A stretch of 64,000 nucleotides of DNA from Pseudomonadota bacterium (GTDB lineage: Bacteria > Pseudomonadota > Gammaproteobacteria > Burkholderiales > Burkholderiaceae_F): the NCBI GenBank assembly GCA_021825945.1, contig JAKAFN010000002.1, forward strand, positions 291,915-355,914, read 5' to 3'. The notes beneath the pieces are model-generated. The model was not told where the DNA came from and did no database searches. It worked only from the letters and a program-made list of their open reading frames with translations. Shown here in pieces: positions 43,991 through 52,174 of this stretch. A program made the translations under genes and the position numbers. How positions within the stretch are numbered: position 1 is the stretch's first letter; each line of letters begins with the position of its first letter.

Positions 43991-44320
43991 TCAGTAGCCG
44001 CCCTTGCCGTATGGTTTCGGCAGGCCGGCGATGCGCACGCCCTGTTTCGCCGGCCCCATGGGGAACAGGTCGTAGAGACGTTTGCTGTCACAGCCATCGA
44101 GGATTTCACCGACGTCTTTCAGCATCGTCCGGAAGTTCGGGGTATGCCCCTCTTGGCGAAATTGGTCCCGCAGGTAGCGGATGACCGTCCAGTGGTCGTC
44201 GGTCAACTCCACTCCTTCGGCCGCTGCGATGGTCGTGCATGCGGCATCCGAGAAGTCCGGCTCCAGCAGATAGCCCTCTTCATCCGCTGCCACCGTCCTG
44301 CCGTCGATCGTGTATTCCAT
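43991..44320 (-). CDS. DsrC/TusE-family protein lacking both conserved cysteines (RspA-like)
   Basis: 109 residues. Fold recognisable by GYLLEPDFSDAA, LTDDHWTVIRYLRDQFRQEGHTPNFRTM, and C-terminal YDLFPMGPAKQGVRIAGLPKP. In DsrC the C-terminal arm carries two redox cysteines (CysB about ten residues before the end and the penultimate CysA in PTGC); TusE keeps only CysA. Here the arm reads KQGVRIAGLPKPYGKGGY, with neither. That fits the cysteine-less RspA-type homologues, which are suspected regulators rather than sulfur carriers. The two remaining cysteines lie elsewhere (DAACTT, DGCDSK). The ATG at 44320 is the family start. No dsr, tus or sulfur-oxidation gene is adjacent. Confidence 0.88.
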   Translation of the reverse strand: MEYTIDGRTVAADEEGYLLEPDFSDAACTTIAAAEGVELTDDHWTVIRYLRDQFRQEGHTPNFRTMLKDVGEILDGCDSKRLYDLFPMGPAKQGVRIAGLPKPYGKGGY

Positions 44321-44452
44321 GGCGCCGTCTCCTGTCTTGCAAATCGAGACGCCGATTAACGAGCCGGACGGACGCCCAGTCAACACCCGGCACGGGGTAT
44401 ATGGGGCGCTACCCGCGCGGGGGACGGACCTTGCCATGGTCTTTCCGCGCGG

Positions 44453-45490
44453 TCAGGGTGTCTTGCGCGCAACGACGACCCGATTCCGGCCTTCGTGTTT
44501 GGCAGCGTAGAGGGCCCGATCGGCGCGCTCGACCAAGGATTCCACCGTGTCGGTGGCTTCCCAGCCGGCAATCCCGGCCGACATCGTGATCGACGCGATC
44601 GGCGCCTCGTCCGATCGCCGGCGGATTCGCCCCTGTTCGACGCGGGTCCGGATCGCCTCGGCGAGTGATTCGGCGGCCTCGATCGGACGTCCCGGCAGGA
44701 GGACCGCGAACTCTTCGCCGCCATAGCGCGCAGTCGTTCCCGCAGAACCGACGCAGGAGGCGATCGCATTGCCGATCGCCACGATCACCCGGTCTCCGAG
44801 CGGGTGACCATAGGTGTCGTTGATGCGCTTGAAATGGTCGATGTCGAGCAGGATCAGTGACAACCGGGAGGAATCGCCCCCCGTGTGTCGGGTCGCGAGT
44901 TCCAGTTCCCGATCGAAGCCGCGGCGATTGAGCAGTCCTGACAGGGCGTCGGTCACGACGTCGGTTTGCAGCTTGTCGATTTTTTCGGTCAAGGACCGGA
45001 TCTTGTCCTGCGCCCGCTCCAACTGGCCTGATAGCTGCCGGATGTCCCCGCTCATCCGCCCCGCGCCTGCTTGGATGGCAAGAATCGCCGTGGCAAGATC
45101 CTCCATCGACGTCGCGGAGGAAATCTCGTCCTGGAACCGGGCCAGCTGGTGGCGGAAGTCGGAAGCGCCCTGCCCGGTCTGCGCGGCGTTACGATGGATC
45201 TCTTCGAGCATTTCCATGAGACTGGCGCGCGCCGTCAGGATCATCCGCTCGGCCGGCTCCACCATGTGCTGCATATACAGCGAGTAGGTACGCGAGGGTG
45301 CCAATCGAGGCTGCTGCGCCAGTTCGCGATCGATGGCGTTCTGGAGTTCGGGGCGATCGCCTTTCGCGTACTCGTACCACAGCGCGTAGCTGATCGGGTA
45401 ATACCCCGCCGCGTGCCGCGTCATGAGCGGGATGGTCTTCTTCAGGAGCTCGGTATTGAGCGCGAGGTCTTCAGCGGAATCGTCCAGCAT
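44453..45490 (-). CDS. Diguanylate cyclase (GGDEF domain)
   Basis: 345 residues. N-terminal ~130 residues carry the YYPISYALWYEYAKGDRPEL motif seen in a family of soluble GGDEF proteins, then a coiled coil (IRQLSGQLERAQDKIRSLTEKIDKLQTDV) and the GGDEF domain with DALSGLLNRRGFDREL, DIDHFKRINDTYGH and the active loop RYGGEEFAVLLP. No RxxD inhibitory site is seen before the loop. Makes cyclic di-GMP from GTP. No membrane helix. Confidence 0.93.
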   Translation of the reverse strand: MLDDSAEDLALNTELLKKTIPLMTRHAAGYYPISYALWYEYAKGDRPELQNAIDRELAQQPRLAPSRTYSLYMQHMVEPAERMILTARASLMEMLEEIHRNAAQTGQGASDFRHQLARFQDEISSATSMEDLATAILAIQAGAGRMSGDIRQLSGQLERAQDKIRSLTEKIDKLQTDVVTDALSGLLNRRGFDRELELATRHTGGDSSRLSLILLDIDHFKRINDTYGHPLGDRVIVAIGNAIASCVGSAGTTARYGGEEFAVLLPGRPIEAAESLAEAIRTRVEQGRIRRRSDEAPIASITMSAGIAGWEATDTVESLVERADRALYAAKHEGRNRVVVARKTP

Positions 45491-45578
45491 GGCCCACCCG
45501 AGAACGTTCGACCACGACGAACCCGGACGCGGAGCATCACGGGACGATGTTCAACCGACGATAGACAAAACGAAACGC

Positions 45579-45620
45579 CCGAAATCCCCCAAATAGCCCC
45601 TGGAACCGCTGGCATTTCGG
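45579..45620 (-). terminator. Weak hairpin in the uvrA/diguanylate cyclase gap, possible terminator of uvrA
   Basis: On the minus strand CCGAAAT ... ATTTCGG form a 7-bp stem with a long loop, followed by GCGTTTCGTTTTG. It follows the uvrA stop and precedes the cyclase start. The loop is too long for a classic intrinsic terminator, so the call is tentative. Nothing else is seen in this 188-base gap. Confidence 0.2.
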
Positions 45621-45678
45621 TTTTGGAAGCCTCATCGCCGATACGTCGTCGCGTGCGGATGCTGCTGCGGATACCGGA

Positions 45679-48216
45679 TCAATCCCGCAGGCCCAACACC
45701 TTCCGCAAATGCGGCGCCGTATGGCTTTCGGTTGCGGCGGCAACCTGTTCGGGGGTGCCGGTCGCGAGGATGCGGCCACCGCCTTCACCGCCTTCCGGGC
45801 CGAGGTCGATCACCCAGTCTGCCGACTTGATCACGTCGAGGTTGTGTTCGATGGCGAGGACCGTGTTGCCCAGGTCGCGCAAGCGCCGCAGCACATCGAG
45901 CAGCATCGCGATGTCGTGGAAATGGAGGCCGGTCGTCGGTTCGTCGAGGACGTAGAGCGTGCGCCCCGGATCGCGCTTCGACAGTTCCTGCGACAGTTTG
46001 ACCCGCTGCGCTTCGCCGCCGGAAAGGGTGGTCGCGCTTTGCCCGAGGTGCAGGTAGCCCAGCCCGACCTCCGCCAGCGTGCGCAGCCGCCGCTCGAGCG
46101 CCGGCACCGCGCCGAAGAATTCGAGCGCTTGATCGACGGTGAAATCGAGCACCTCGGCGATATTGCGCCCCTTGTATAGGACGTCCAGCGTTTCGCGGTT
46201 GTAGCGGCTGCCACCGCATACCTCGCAGGGCACCGTCATGTCCGGGAGGAAATGCATCGCCACGGTGATGACCCCTTCGCCTTGGCACTCCTCACAGCGG
46301 CCGCCGGGCACGTTGAATGAAAACCGCCCGGCGTCGTAACCGCGGCTGCGCGCCGTGACGGTGCCTGCGAACAGTTCGCGGACCGCGCCGAAGATTCCGG
46401 TGTAGGTGGCGGGGTTGCTGCGGGGGCTGCGGCCGATCGGTGCTTGATCCACCGTGACGACCCGGTCGATGTGTTCCGCTCCGTCCAGTCCGTCATAGGA
46501 CGCGGTCGTACGCATGACGGCGCTACCGCGCGCCAGCGCGGGAACCAGGGTGTCGAGCACGAGGGTCGATTTTCCCGATCCCGACACGCCGGTGACGCAG
46601 ACTAGGCAGCCGAGAGGCACCGCCAAGTCGATGCTGCGCAGGTTGTTGCCGCGGGCGCCGCGCAAGCGCAACCATTGCGGGCCGGCGGATGCGCGCCGCG
46701 CGGGTACTGGGATCGAACGGCGGCCGGCAAGGTAGTCGCCGGTGAGCGATCGCGGATTCGCGGCAACCGCTTCGGGAGTGCCCTGTGCGACCACCGTACC
46801 GCCCAGGGCGCCGGCGCCGGGTCCCATATCGACGAGATGATCCGCGGCATGCATGGTGTCTTCGTCATGTTCGACCACGAGTACCGTATTGCCGAGATCG
46901 CGCAGGCGTTCGAGGGTGCGGATCAGGCGGACGTTGTCGCGCGGATGCAGACCGATCGACGGTTCGTCGAGCACGTACAGCACGCCAGCCAGGCCGGCCC
47001 CGATCTGGGATGCGAGGTGGATGCGCTGCGCCTCGCCGCCCGACAGGGTGTCGGCGCTACGCGCCAGACTGAGGTATCCCAGGCCGATCTCATCGAGCAG
47101 GCGCACGCGGCCGGCGATTTCGTCGACGATGCGCGCCCCGACGGTGCGCCGCGGCCCGGCGATCGCTAGTGTTTCGAAGTAGGCGCGGGCCCGGGTCACC
47201 GGCATCGTCTCGATTTCATGGATCGCGCGCCGTTGCGGCCCCTCTCCGACGAACACGAAGCGCGCCTCGCGGCGCAGGCGGACGCCACCGCAGTCCGGGC
47301 AGCGATCGAGTGCCGAGCCGGCCGCATCCGGCACGGGATCGGTACCGGCGCTGTCGCGTGCCACCATACCGAGCCCGCCGCAGCGAGGACACGCACCCGC
47401 CGGATTGTTGAACGAGAACAGGCGGGGCTCGAGCACGGGCGCGGTGTAGCCGCACCGTGCGCATGCGTGCCGGCTCGAAAACAGGGTTTCGGTACCGGTC
47501 TCGGGTTCGACGAGCAGCACGGTTCCATCGGTTAGCTGGAGCGCGGTTTCGAGGGATTCCGCCAAGCGTGATCGGGCTTGCGAATTGGCGCGCAGACGGT
47601 CGACGACGACCTCGAGTCGCGGCGTCGCACCCGCCGCCACCGTGGCCATGCGATCCGCATCCACGATCATTCCGTCGACCCGGAACCGGACGAAGCCGCG
47701 CGCGCGCAGGTCGTCGATCCGGGTGGCCGCCGGCTCGCCGTCTTCCTTCCGTAGCGGCGCGAGAATGTGCAGCATGGTGCCGGCGGGACGTGACATGGCC
47801 GCATCGACCATCTGGACCACGCTCTGCGCCGCAAGCGGAACGTCGGGATGGTCGGGACAGTGAGGTTCGCCTACGCGGGCGAACAGCAGGCGAAGGTGAT
47901 CGTGAATCTCGGTCACCGTACCGACGGTGGAACGCGGATTGCCGGTGGCGCGCGCCTGCCGAATCGCGATCGCCGGGCTCAGGCCTTCGATCGAATCGAC
48001 GTCCGGCCGCTCCATCAGCGGCAGAAACTGGCGCGCGTATGCCGACAGCGACTCGACGTACCGGCGCTGTCCTTCCGCATACAGTGTGTCGAAGGCCAGC
48101 GAGCTCTTGCCCGATCCCGATGGGCCGGTGATGACGATCAATCGGTCGCGCGGCAGGTCGAGGTCGACGTCACGCAGGTTGTGGCTGCGCGCACCCCGTA
48201 CACGGATCAAATTCAT
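45679..48216 (-). CDS. uvrA: Excinuclease ABC subunit UvrA, shortened internally
   Basis: 845 residues against the usual 930-960. Both ABC modules are intact: [20 protein letters not shown] and [15 protein letters not shown] (Walker A), [16 protein letters not shown] and [15 protein letters not shown] (signatures), [14 protein letters not shown] and [14 protein letters not shown] (Walker B). Zinc modules CARCGY...CPRCGGLG and CEECQGEG...CEVCGGSRY are present. The shortfall is internal: between GGLG (first zinc module) and [14 protein letters not shown] only ~25 residues remain where E. coli has ~110. The ATG at 48216 ([14 protein letters not shown]) matches the family; a TTG 24 bases upstream is an alternative. 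DNA damage recognition in nucleotide excision repair is expected to be retained. Confidence 0.94.
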   Translation of the reverse strand: MNLIRVRGARSHNLRDVDLDLPRDRLIVITGPSGSGKSSLAFDTLYAEGQRRYVESLSAYARQFLPLMERPDVDSIEGLSPAIAIRQARATGNPRSTVGTVTEIHDHLRLLFARVGEPHCPDHPDVPLAAQSVVQMVDAAMSRPAGTMLHILAPLRKEDGEPAATRIDDLRARGFVRFRVDGMIVDADRMATVAAGATPRLEVVVDRLRANSQARSRLAESLETALQLTDGTVLLVEPETGTETLFSSRHACARCGYTAPVLEPRLFSFNNPAGACPRCGGLGMVARDSAGTDPVPDAAGSALDRCPDCGGVRLRREARFVFVGEGPQRRAIHEIETMPVTRARAYFETLAIAGPRRTVGARIVDEIAGRVRLLDEIGLGYLSLARSADTLSGGEAQRIHLASQIGAGLAGVLYVLDEPSIGLHPRDNVRLIRTLERLRDLGNTVLVVEHDEDTMHAADHLVDMGPGAGALGGTVVAQGTPEAVAANPRSLTGDYLAGRRSIPVPARRASAGPQWLRLRGARGNNLRSIDLAVPLGCLVCVTGVSGSGKSTLVLDTLVPALARGSAVMRTTASYDGLDGAEHIDRVVTVDQAPIGRSPRSNPATYTGIFGAVRELFAGTVTARSRGYDAGRFSFNVPGGRCEECQGEGVITVAMHFLPDMTVPCEVCGGSRYNRETLDVLYKGRNIAEVLDFTVDQALEFFGAVPALERRLRTLAEVGLGYLHLGQSATTLSGGEAQRVKLSQELSKRDPGRTLYVLDEPTTGLHFHDIAMLLDVLRRLRDLGNTVLAIEHNLDVIKSADWVIDLGPEGGEGGGRILATGTPEQVAAATESHTAPHLRKVLGLRD

Positions 48217-48296
48217 TTGCTCATGAAATGTCGCCGTCAACGCGAGCCCTGCAAGCGCCTTGCTTTTCCCTTGCGAGCGAGCAATCCCCGCAGTTC

Positions 48297-48319
48297 GTCA
48301 TTACGGGCCTCGCAATGAC
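48297..48319 (-). repeat. Dispersed palindromic repeat, truncated copy C
   Basis: The minus strand reads GTCATTGCGAGGCCCGTAATGAC, a compact inverted repeat made of the two ends of copies A and B, with GATTGCTCGCTCGCAA nearby (48271-48286) as a possible remnant. It lies between the NtrX-like gene stop and the uvrA start codon region; the rest of this 116-base gap is unremarkable. Confidence 0.6.
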
Positions 48320-48332
48320 GGATCACCCGCCT

Positions 48333-49061
48333 TTACAACTCGGTTTCGGCCGGCCCCTCATAGCGCTCGGTACGCCGTGCGCCTCGGCCTAGTTCCACGC
48401 CCAACTGCTTGAGCTTGCGGTACAGATGGGTGCGTTCCAGCCCAGCCCGGTCGGCGACGCGGGTCATGCTGTAGTTTTCCTTGGCCAGGAGATACTCGAA
48501 GTAGATCCGCTCGAACTGGTCGCGGGCATCGCGCAAGGGTTGATCCAGGTTGATGCCCAGTGCTGCTGCAGCATCGCTCTGCGCCGGCGACACGTCGGGA
48601 AACGATGCCGGCGTGGCACCGTTTCCCGACGTGTCGCCCGGGTCCGGAACGTTGCCGCCGGCGGCGCTCGCGAGGTTCGCAGGTTCCCGCCGCGGCTGGC
48701 GGTGTCGCAAACCGTCGCGGACCGCGCTCAACAGGCGGGAGAGCGTGATCGGTTTCTCCAGGAAGTCGAGCGCACCTAGGCGGGTTGCTTCCACCGCGGT
48801 CTCGAGCGTCGCATGTCCCGACATCATGATGACCGGAGCGTGCAACTGCCCTGCGGCCACCCATTCCTTGAGCAAGGTCACGCCGTCGGTGTCCGGCATC
48901 CAAATGTCGAGCAGCACCAGATCGGGGGGCGTCTGTTCCCGGTGGATCCGCGCGCGCGCGGCATTTTCCGCAGTCACCACGACATGCCCCTCATCCGAGA
49001 GGATCTCCGACAGCAATTCCCGAATTCCGACTTCGTCGTCGACAACCAGTATGTTCGCCAT
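48333..49061 (-). CDS. ntrX: NtrX-like response regulator without AAA+ domain (REC plus Fis-type HTH)
   Basis: 242 residues. The receiver has ILVVDDE, phospho-acceptor in VLLDIWMPDTDG (about residue 53), Thr/Ser switch MMSGHAT and Lys in LEKPI. A ~55-residue Gly/Asn/Pro-rich linker follows, then a Fis-like helix-turn-helix (YSMTRVADRAGLERTHLYRKLKQLGVEL). The central sigma-54-activating AAA+ domain of classic NtrX is absent, so it cannot activate RNA polymerase-sigma-54 by ATP hydrolysis. It follows ntrY by 17 bases and is its cognate regulator by position. The linker-coding DNA contains a perfect 19-bp inverted repeat. Confidence 0.88.
   Translation of the reverse strand: MANILVVDDEVGIRELLSEILSDEGHVVVTAENAARARIHREQTPPDLVLLDIWMPDTDGVTLLKEWVAAGQLHAPVIMMSGHATLETAVEATRLGALDFLEKPITLSRLLSAVRDGLRHRQPRREPANLASAAGGNVPDPGDTSGNGATPASFPDVSPAQSDAAAALGINLDQPLRDARDQFERIYFEYLLAKENYSMTRVADRAGLERTHLYRKLKQLGVELGRGARRTERYEGPAETEL
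48586..48638. repeat. Perfect 19-bp inverted repeat inside the ntrX coding sequence
   Basis: Left arm GGCGACACGTCGGGAAACG (48586-48604), 15-base loop, right arm its exact reverse complement (48620-48638); four more bases can pair inside the loop (TGCC/GGCA). It encodes the low-complexity interdomain linker (around DTSGNGATPASFPDVS). As RNA it would fold into a strong hairpin within the message. Confidence 0.9.
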
Positions 49062-49078
49062 GACCTGCTTCGCTTGCG

Positions 49079-51502
49079 TCAAACAGCGTCCGCGGCTGCT
49101 GCTGGCTCCGAAAGCCGATGCAAAAGGACCGTTACCACTGCGCCACCCCGATCCCGGTTGACGATCTCGATCGTCCCGCCGTGCTCGTCAATGATTTTCT
49201 TCACCAAAGCCAAACCCAATCCCGTTCCGTGCGGCTTCGTCGTAACGTACGGTTCGAACGCACGGCGAAGTATATTCGTAGGAAAGCCGGGGCCGTTGTC
49301 CTCGATGGACAGACGAACCGCCGGATGTGCCGCCTCGGCCCCCGATCTGCCGGGCGGGGCCGCACGGACCACTTCGGTGCGCACGACCACGACCCCCGGT
49401 CTCTCTCCCCGTACGAGCCGATCCGCTGCCGCGCCGGCGATCGATTCGATGGCGTTGCCGATCAGGTTGTGGATCACCTGCCGCAGTTGCTCGGCATCGG
49501 CCTCGACCCGAGGCACGTCGGGATGCAGGTGCAGTGTAACCCGGGGGATCATGTTGCTCCCGGTGTCCGCCGCCGAGGCGGCGCCAACCCCGTTTCCTGC
49601 GTCTGCCGCCGTCTCCGCGCCATACATCGAGCCGATTTCTTCCACCAGCGCATTGAGGTCCAGGGGGGCGAGGCGGGCCGCGGGCAGGCGGGCATAGTCG
49701 CGAAACTCGTCGACCATGTGCTTCATCGCCGCCACCTGGTTGACGATCGTCGTCGTGCCGCGATCGAGAACGGCACAGTGTTCTTGCGGCAGAACCGGCG
49801 CGAGCTTCATGCGCAGCCGTTCCGCGGCGAGTTGGATCGGCGTCAACGGATTTTTGATCTCGTGCGCGAGTCGCCGCGCCACCTCGCCCCAAGCGACGGC
49901 GCGCTGCGCCGAGATGACCTGCGTGATGTCATCGAACACCACGACGTATCCCAGCCCATCCTCCAGCGGCAGCCGCGATCCGCGCGCCAGCAGGGCCAGC
50001 GGCTCGGCACCGATGTCGCCGCCGACGCGCGGTACATGTATCTGCTGCTGCCAGGAATCTTTGGGTGTCGCGGCCAAGGCTTGATCGTGGAATGCGCGGG
50101 AAACCTCCTTTGCAAGAAGGGGAATTTCGTCGTGCAGGGATCGGCCGACGCGAGATGCCAGCGAGGTTCCGAGAATTCGCGCTGCGCCGTAGTTGGCGGT
50201 GACGATGGCGAAGTGCTGGTCCAGGACGATCACGCCGGCAGAGAGGTTGGCGAGCAGCCTCTCCAGGTAGGCGCGCGCCGCTTCGAGTTGGCGCGAGCGG
50301 GTTTCGACGGCGTTGCGGGCCTCTTCCAGTTGGCGCGTCATCGCGTTGAACGACTGCGGAAGCAGGTTGAGTTCGTCATTGCCGCGGAACTCCCGCACCG
50401 GGCGGAAATCGCCTTCGGCGACCGCCTTCGTCCCTGCGGCCAGTTCCACCAGGGGCGCCGTCATCGCGCCCGCCAGCATCATTCCGGCGGCAATCGCAGC
50501 GAACACCGCCAGCAATAGGGTGAGTGTCAGCGTCAGGCGATAGATCCGTTGCAGGCCGAGGCGTGCCAGCGAGCGCTCCTGGTAGTCGCCGTAGCCGGTC
50601 TGCAGCGCCTGGGCATTGGCCGCGATGGTCGGTGGTACGGCTTGGACGAGTTCGAGCAGGCGCGGTTCGTCGAGCCGGATCGAACCCATCCCGGTGGATG
50701 GCCGCAACCCGCCTTGCGGGTGCGGGGGCGGGGCGAACCGGTAGGAAGCCGCCGACCTGTCGTGACCGGCCGGTTCGCCCGATTCGAACGGGTTGCCGGG
50801 AATCGGCACGATGACGCGGACACGCAGGCCGCGGCCCGGCTCAGTCGATAGTTCATCGCCCTCGATCGCGGCGTATCCGCCGGTGGCGAGCGCGCTACGC
50901 AAGGTGCTTGTGGAGGGAAGGAAGTATGCGAGCTGGAATTTCCGGGCGGTGCTGGCCCAGACCACTTGGCCGCCGGCTTGGACGATCAGCGCTTGATCGG
51001 CGCCCGCCCGTTCGCGCAGGCGGGCCAACGCGGCGCCCTGTTCCGGCGTCGGCGTATCTGCCAGTTCCTGCGCCATCGTGCGCGCTTTGGCATGGAGCTC
51101 TTCGCGTTGTGCCGCCAGCACGGCGCGCCCGAGTGCGAACCCGGATTCCAGCGCCCCTTCCACCTTGACGTTGAACCACGACTCGATCGAACGCAGCAGG
51201 AACTGGGACGACACCACGTAAACGAGCACGCCGGGCAGCACGCCCATCAGCGCGAATGCGATGGCAAAGCGGGCCATCAGTCGCGCGCCGAACACCCGTG
51301 CGCGCACGCGCTGCAACAGGCGCACCGCCAGCCCGGTGACGACCGTGAACAGCACGAAGGCGAGTGCACCGTTCGCAGCCAGGAGAATGGGGTAGTCCCG
51401 CTCGAATGCCCGGGAATTGGCGCTTGCCGACATCAGGACGAACAGCAACGCCCCCGCCAGGGCCAAGGCCCCGATGAGGGAGTACCGCAGAACACGGGAC
51501 AT
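49079..51502 (-). CDS. ntrY: Nitrogen regulation sensor histidine kinase NtrY
   Basis: 807 residues. Three N-terminal membrane helices (ALALAGALLFVLMSASA, ANGALAFVLFTVVTGLAV, AIAFALMGVLPGVLVYVVSS), a ~200-residue periplasmic domain and a further helix (LTLLLAVFAAIAAGMMLAGA). Then HAMP, a PAS domain (LLANLSAGVIVLDQHFAIVTAN), HisKA with RLAHEIKNPLTPIQLAAERL, and an ATPase domain (IHNLIGNAIESI, IEDNGPGFP, GTGLGLALVKKI). Pairs with the NtrX-like regulator downstream; roles in related bacteria include nitrogen metabolism, redox sensing and envelope control. Last but one gene of a six-gene run from def. Confidence 0.94.
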   Translation of the reverse strand: MSRVLRYSLIGALALAGALLFVLMSASANSRAFERDYPILLAANGALAFVLFTVVTGLAVRLLQRVRARVFGARLMARFAIAFALMGVLPGVLVYVVSSQFLLRSIESWFNVKVEGALESGFALGRAVLAAQREELHAKARTMAQELADTPTPEQGAALARLRERAGADQALIVQAGGQVVWASTARKFQLAYFLPSTSTLRSALATGGYAAIEGDELSTEPGRGLRVRVIVPIPGNPFESGEPAGHDRSAASYRFAPPPHPQGGLRPSTGMGSIRLDEPRLLELVQAVPPTIAANAQALQTGYGDYQERSLARLGLQRIYRLTLTLTLLLAVFAAIAAGMMLAGAMTAPLVELAAGTKAVAEGDFRPVREFRGNDELNLLPQSFNAMTRQLEEARNAVETRSRQLEAARAYLERLLANLSAGVIVLDQHFAIVTANYGAARILGTSLASRVGRSLHDEIPLLAKEVSRAFHDQALAATPKDSWQQQIHVPRVGGDIGAEPLALLARGSRLPLEDGLGYVVVFDDITQVISAQRAVAWGEVARRLAHEIKNPLTPIQLAAERLRMKLAPVLPQEHCAVLDRGTTTIVNQVAAMKHMVDEFRDYARLPAARLAPLDLNALVEEIGSMYGAETAADAGNGVGAASAADTGSNMIPRVTLHLHPDVPRVEADAEQLRQVIHNLIGNAIESIAGAAADRLVRGERPGVVVVRTEVVRAAPPGRSGAEAAHPAVRLSIEDNGPGFPTNILRRAFEPYVTTKPHGTGLGLALVKKIIDEHGGTIEIVNRDRGGAVVTVLLHRLSEPAAAADAV

Positions 51503-51550
51503 ATGGCAGACGCGGGGGCGTGTGAGGCGGGTGCGCGGTGGGGTGTGCGC

Positions 51551-52174
51551 TCAAGGCGCTCCGGAAACCGAGATCACGCACTCTTCCCAACCGGACGTCC
51601 AGTCCCAGTCATGGTCGGTGATCGCATTGACTTGGAACGGCTTGGGCAGCATCGACGTGTCGAGCATCATGCGGATGCGGGCACGCACATGCTCGACGCT
51701 GTCGTCCAGCAGCGCTGCGTCCCCGACCCGCCAATGCGCCACGCGCCGCATCGTCGCCACCGCGTCGTCCAGGGTGTCGAACGGCAAAGCCAGCCCACCT
51801 CGTGACAGATGGTACTGGCGCGTCAGCGGGCTGTAGCTCAAGCGGTACTCGATCGTCCGGTCGAGCAGGTTCTTATCGAACCAGTACCAGCGCGAGCGCC
51901 GAATCTGAACCTCGATGCGGAAATACAGAGCGATTCCGTGATCGACGGCCGAGCGCAGCGATGGCGGCATGGCGAAGGCAAACTGCGCATCGACGAAGGT
52001 TCCCGGGTCGCTACCGTGCCGCACCACCACGGTGGCCACGGCGCCATCGGTTTCACCCGGAGACGCCTGCGCGGCGCACGGCAGCGACAAGGCCGCCGCG
52101 CAGGCGAACGCAAGCGCGCAGCGGCGAGCCGCCGCCACGTCCGCCCGGGCGTCAAACCTTTTCCAGCAGCGCAT
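51551..52174 (-). CDS. DUF4390 secreted protein
   Basis: 207 residues with a signal peptide (hydrophobic CALAFACAAALSLPCAAQA, residues ~19-37). The mature domain carries YFRIEVQIRRSRWYWFDKNLLDRTIEYRLSYSPLTRQYHLSRGG (split here only for description), the hallmark of DUF4390, and ends DWDWTSGWEECVISV. Function unknown; conserved between rsmB and ntrY in betaproteobacteria, so a link to NtrY periplasmic sensing is plausible but unproven. The ATG at 52174 overlaps the rsmB 3' end by 23 bases. Confidence 0.85.
   Translation of the reverse strand: MRCWKRFDARADVAAARRCALAFACAAALSLPCAAQASPGETDGAVATVVVRHGSDPGTFVDAQFAFAMPPSLRSAVDHGIALYFRIEVQIRRSRWYWFDKNLLDRTIEYRLSYSPLTRQYHLSRGGLALPFDTLDDAVATMRRVAHWRVGDAALLDDSVEHVRARIRMMLDTSMLPKPFQVNAITDHDWDWTSGWEECVISVSGAP

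Noticed and set aside
48240..48332. Possible small gene between uvrA and ntrX
   Set aside because: The region is mostly repeat remnant with no start, ribosome site or coding pattern.
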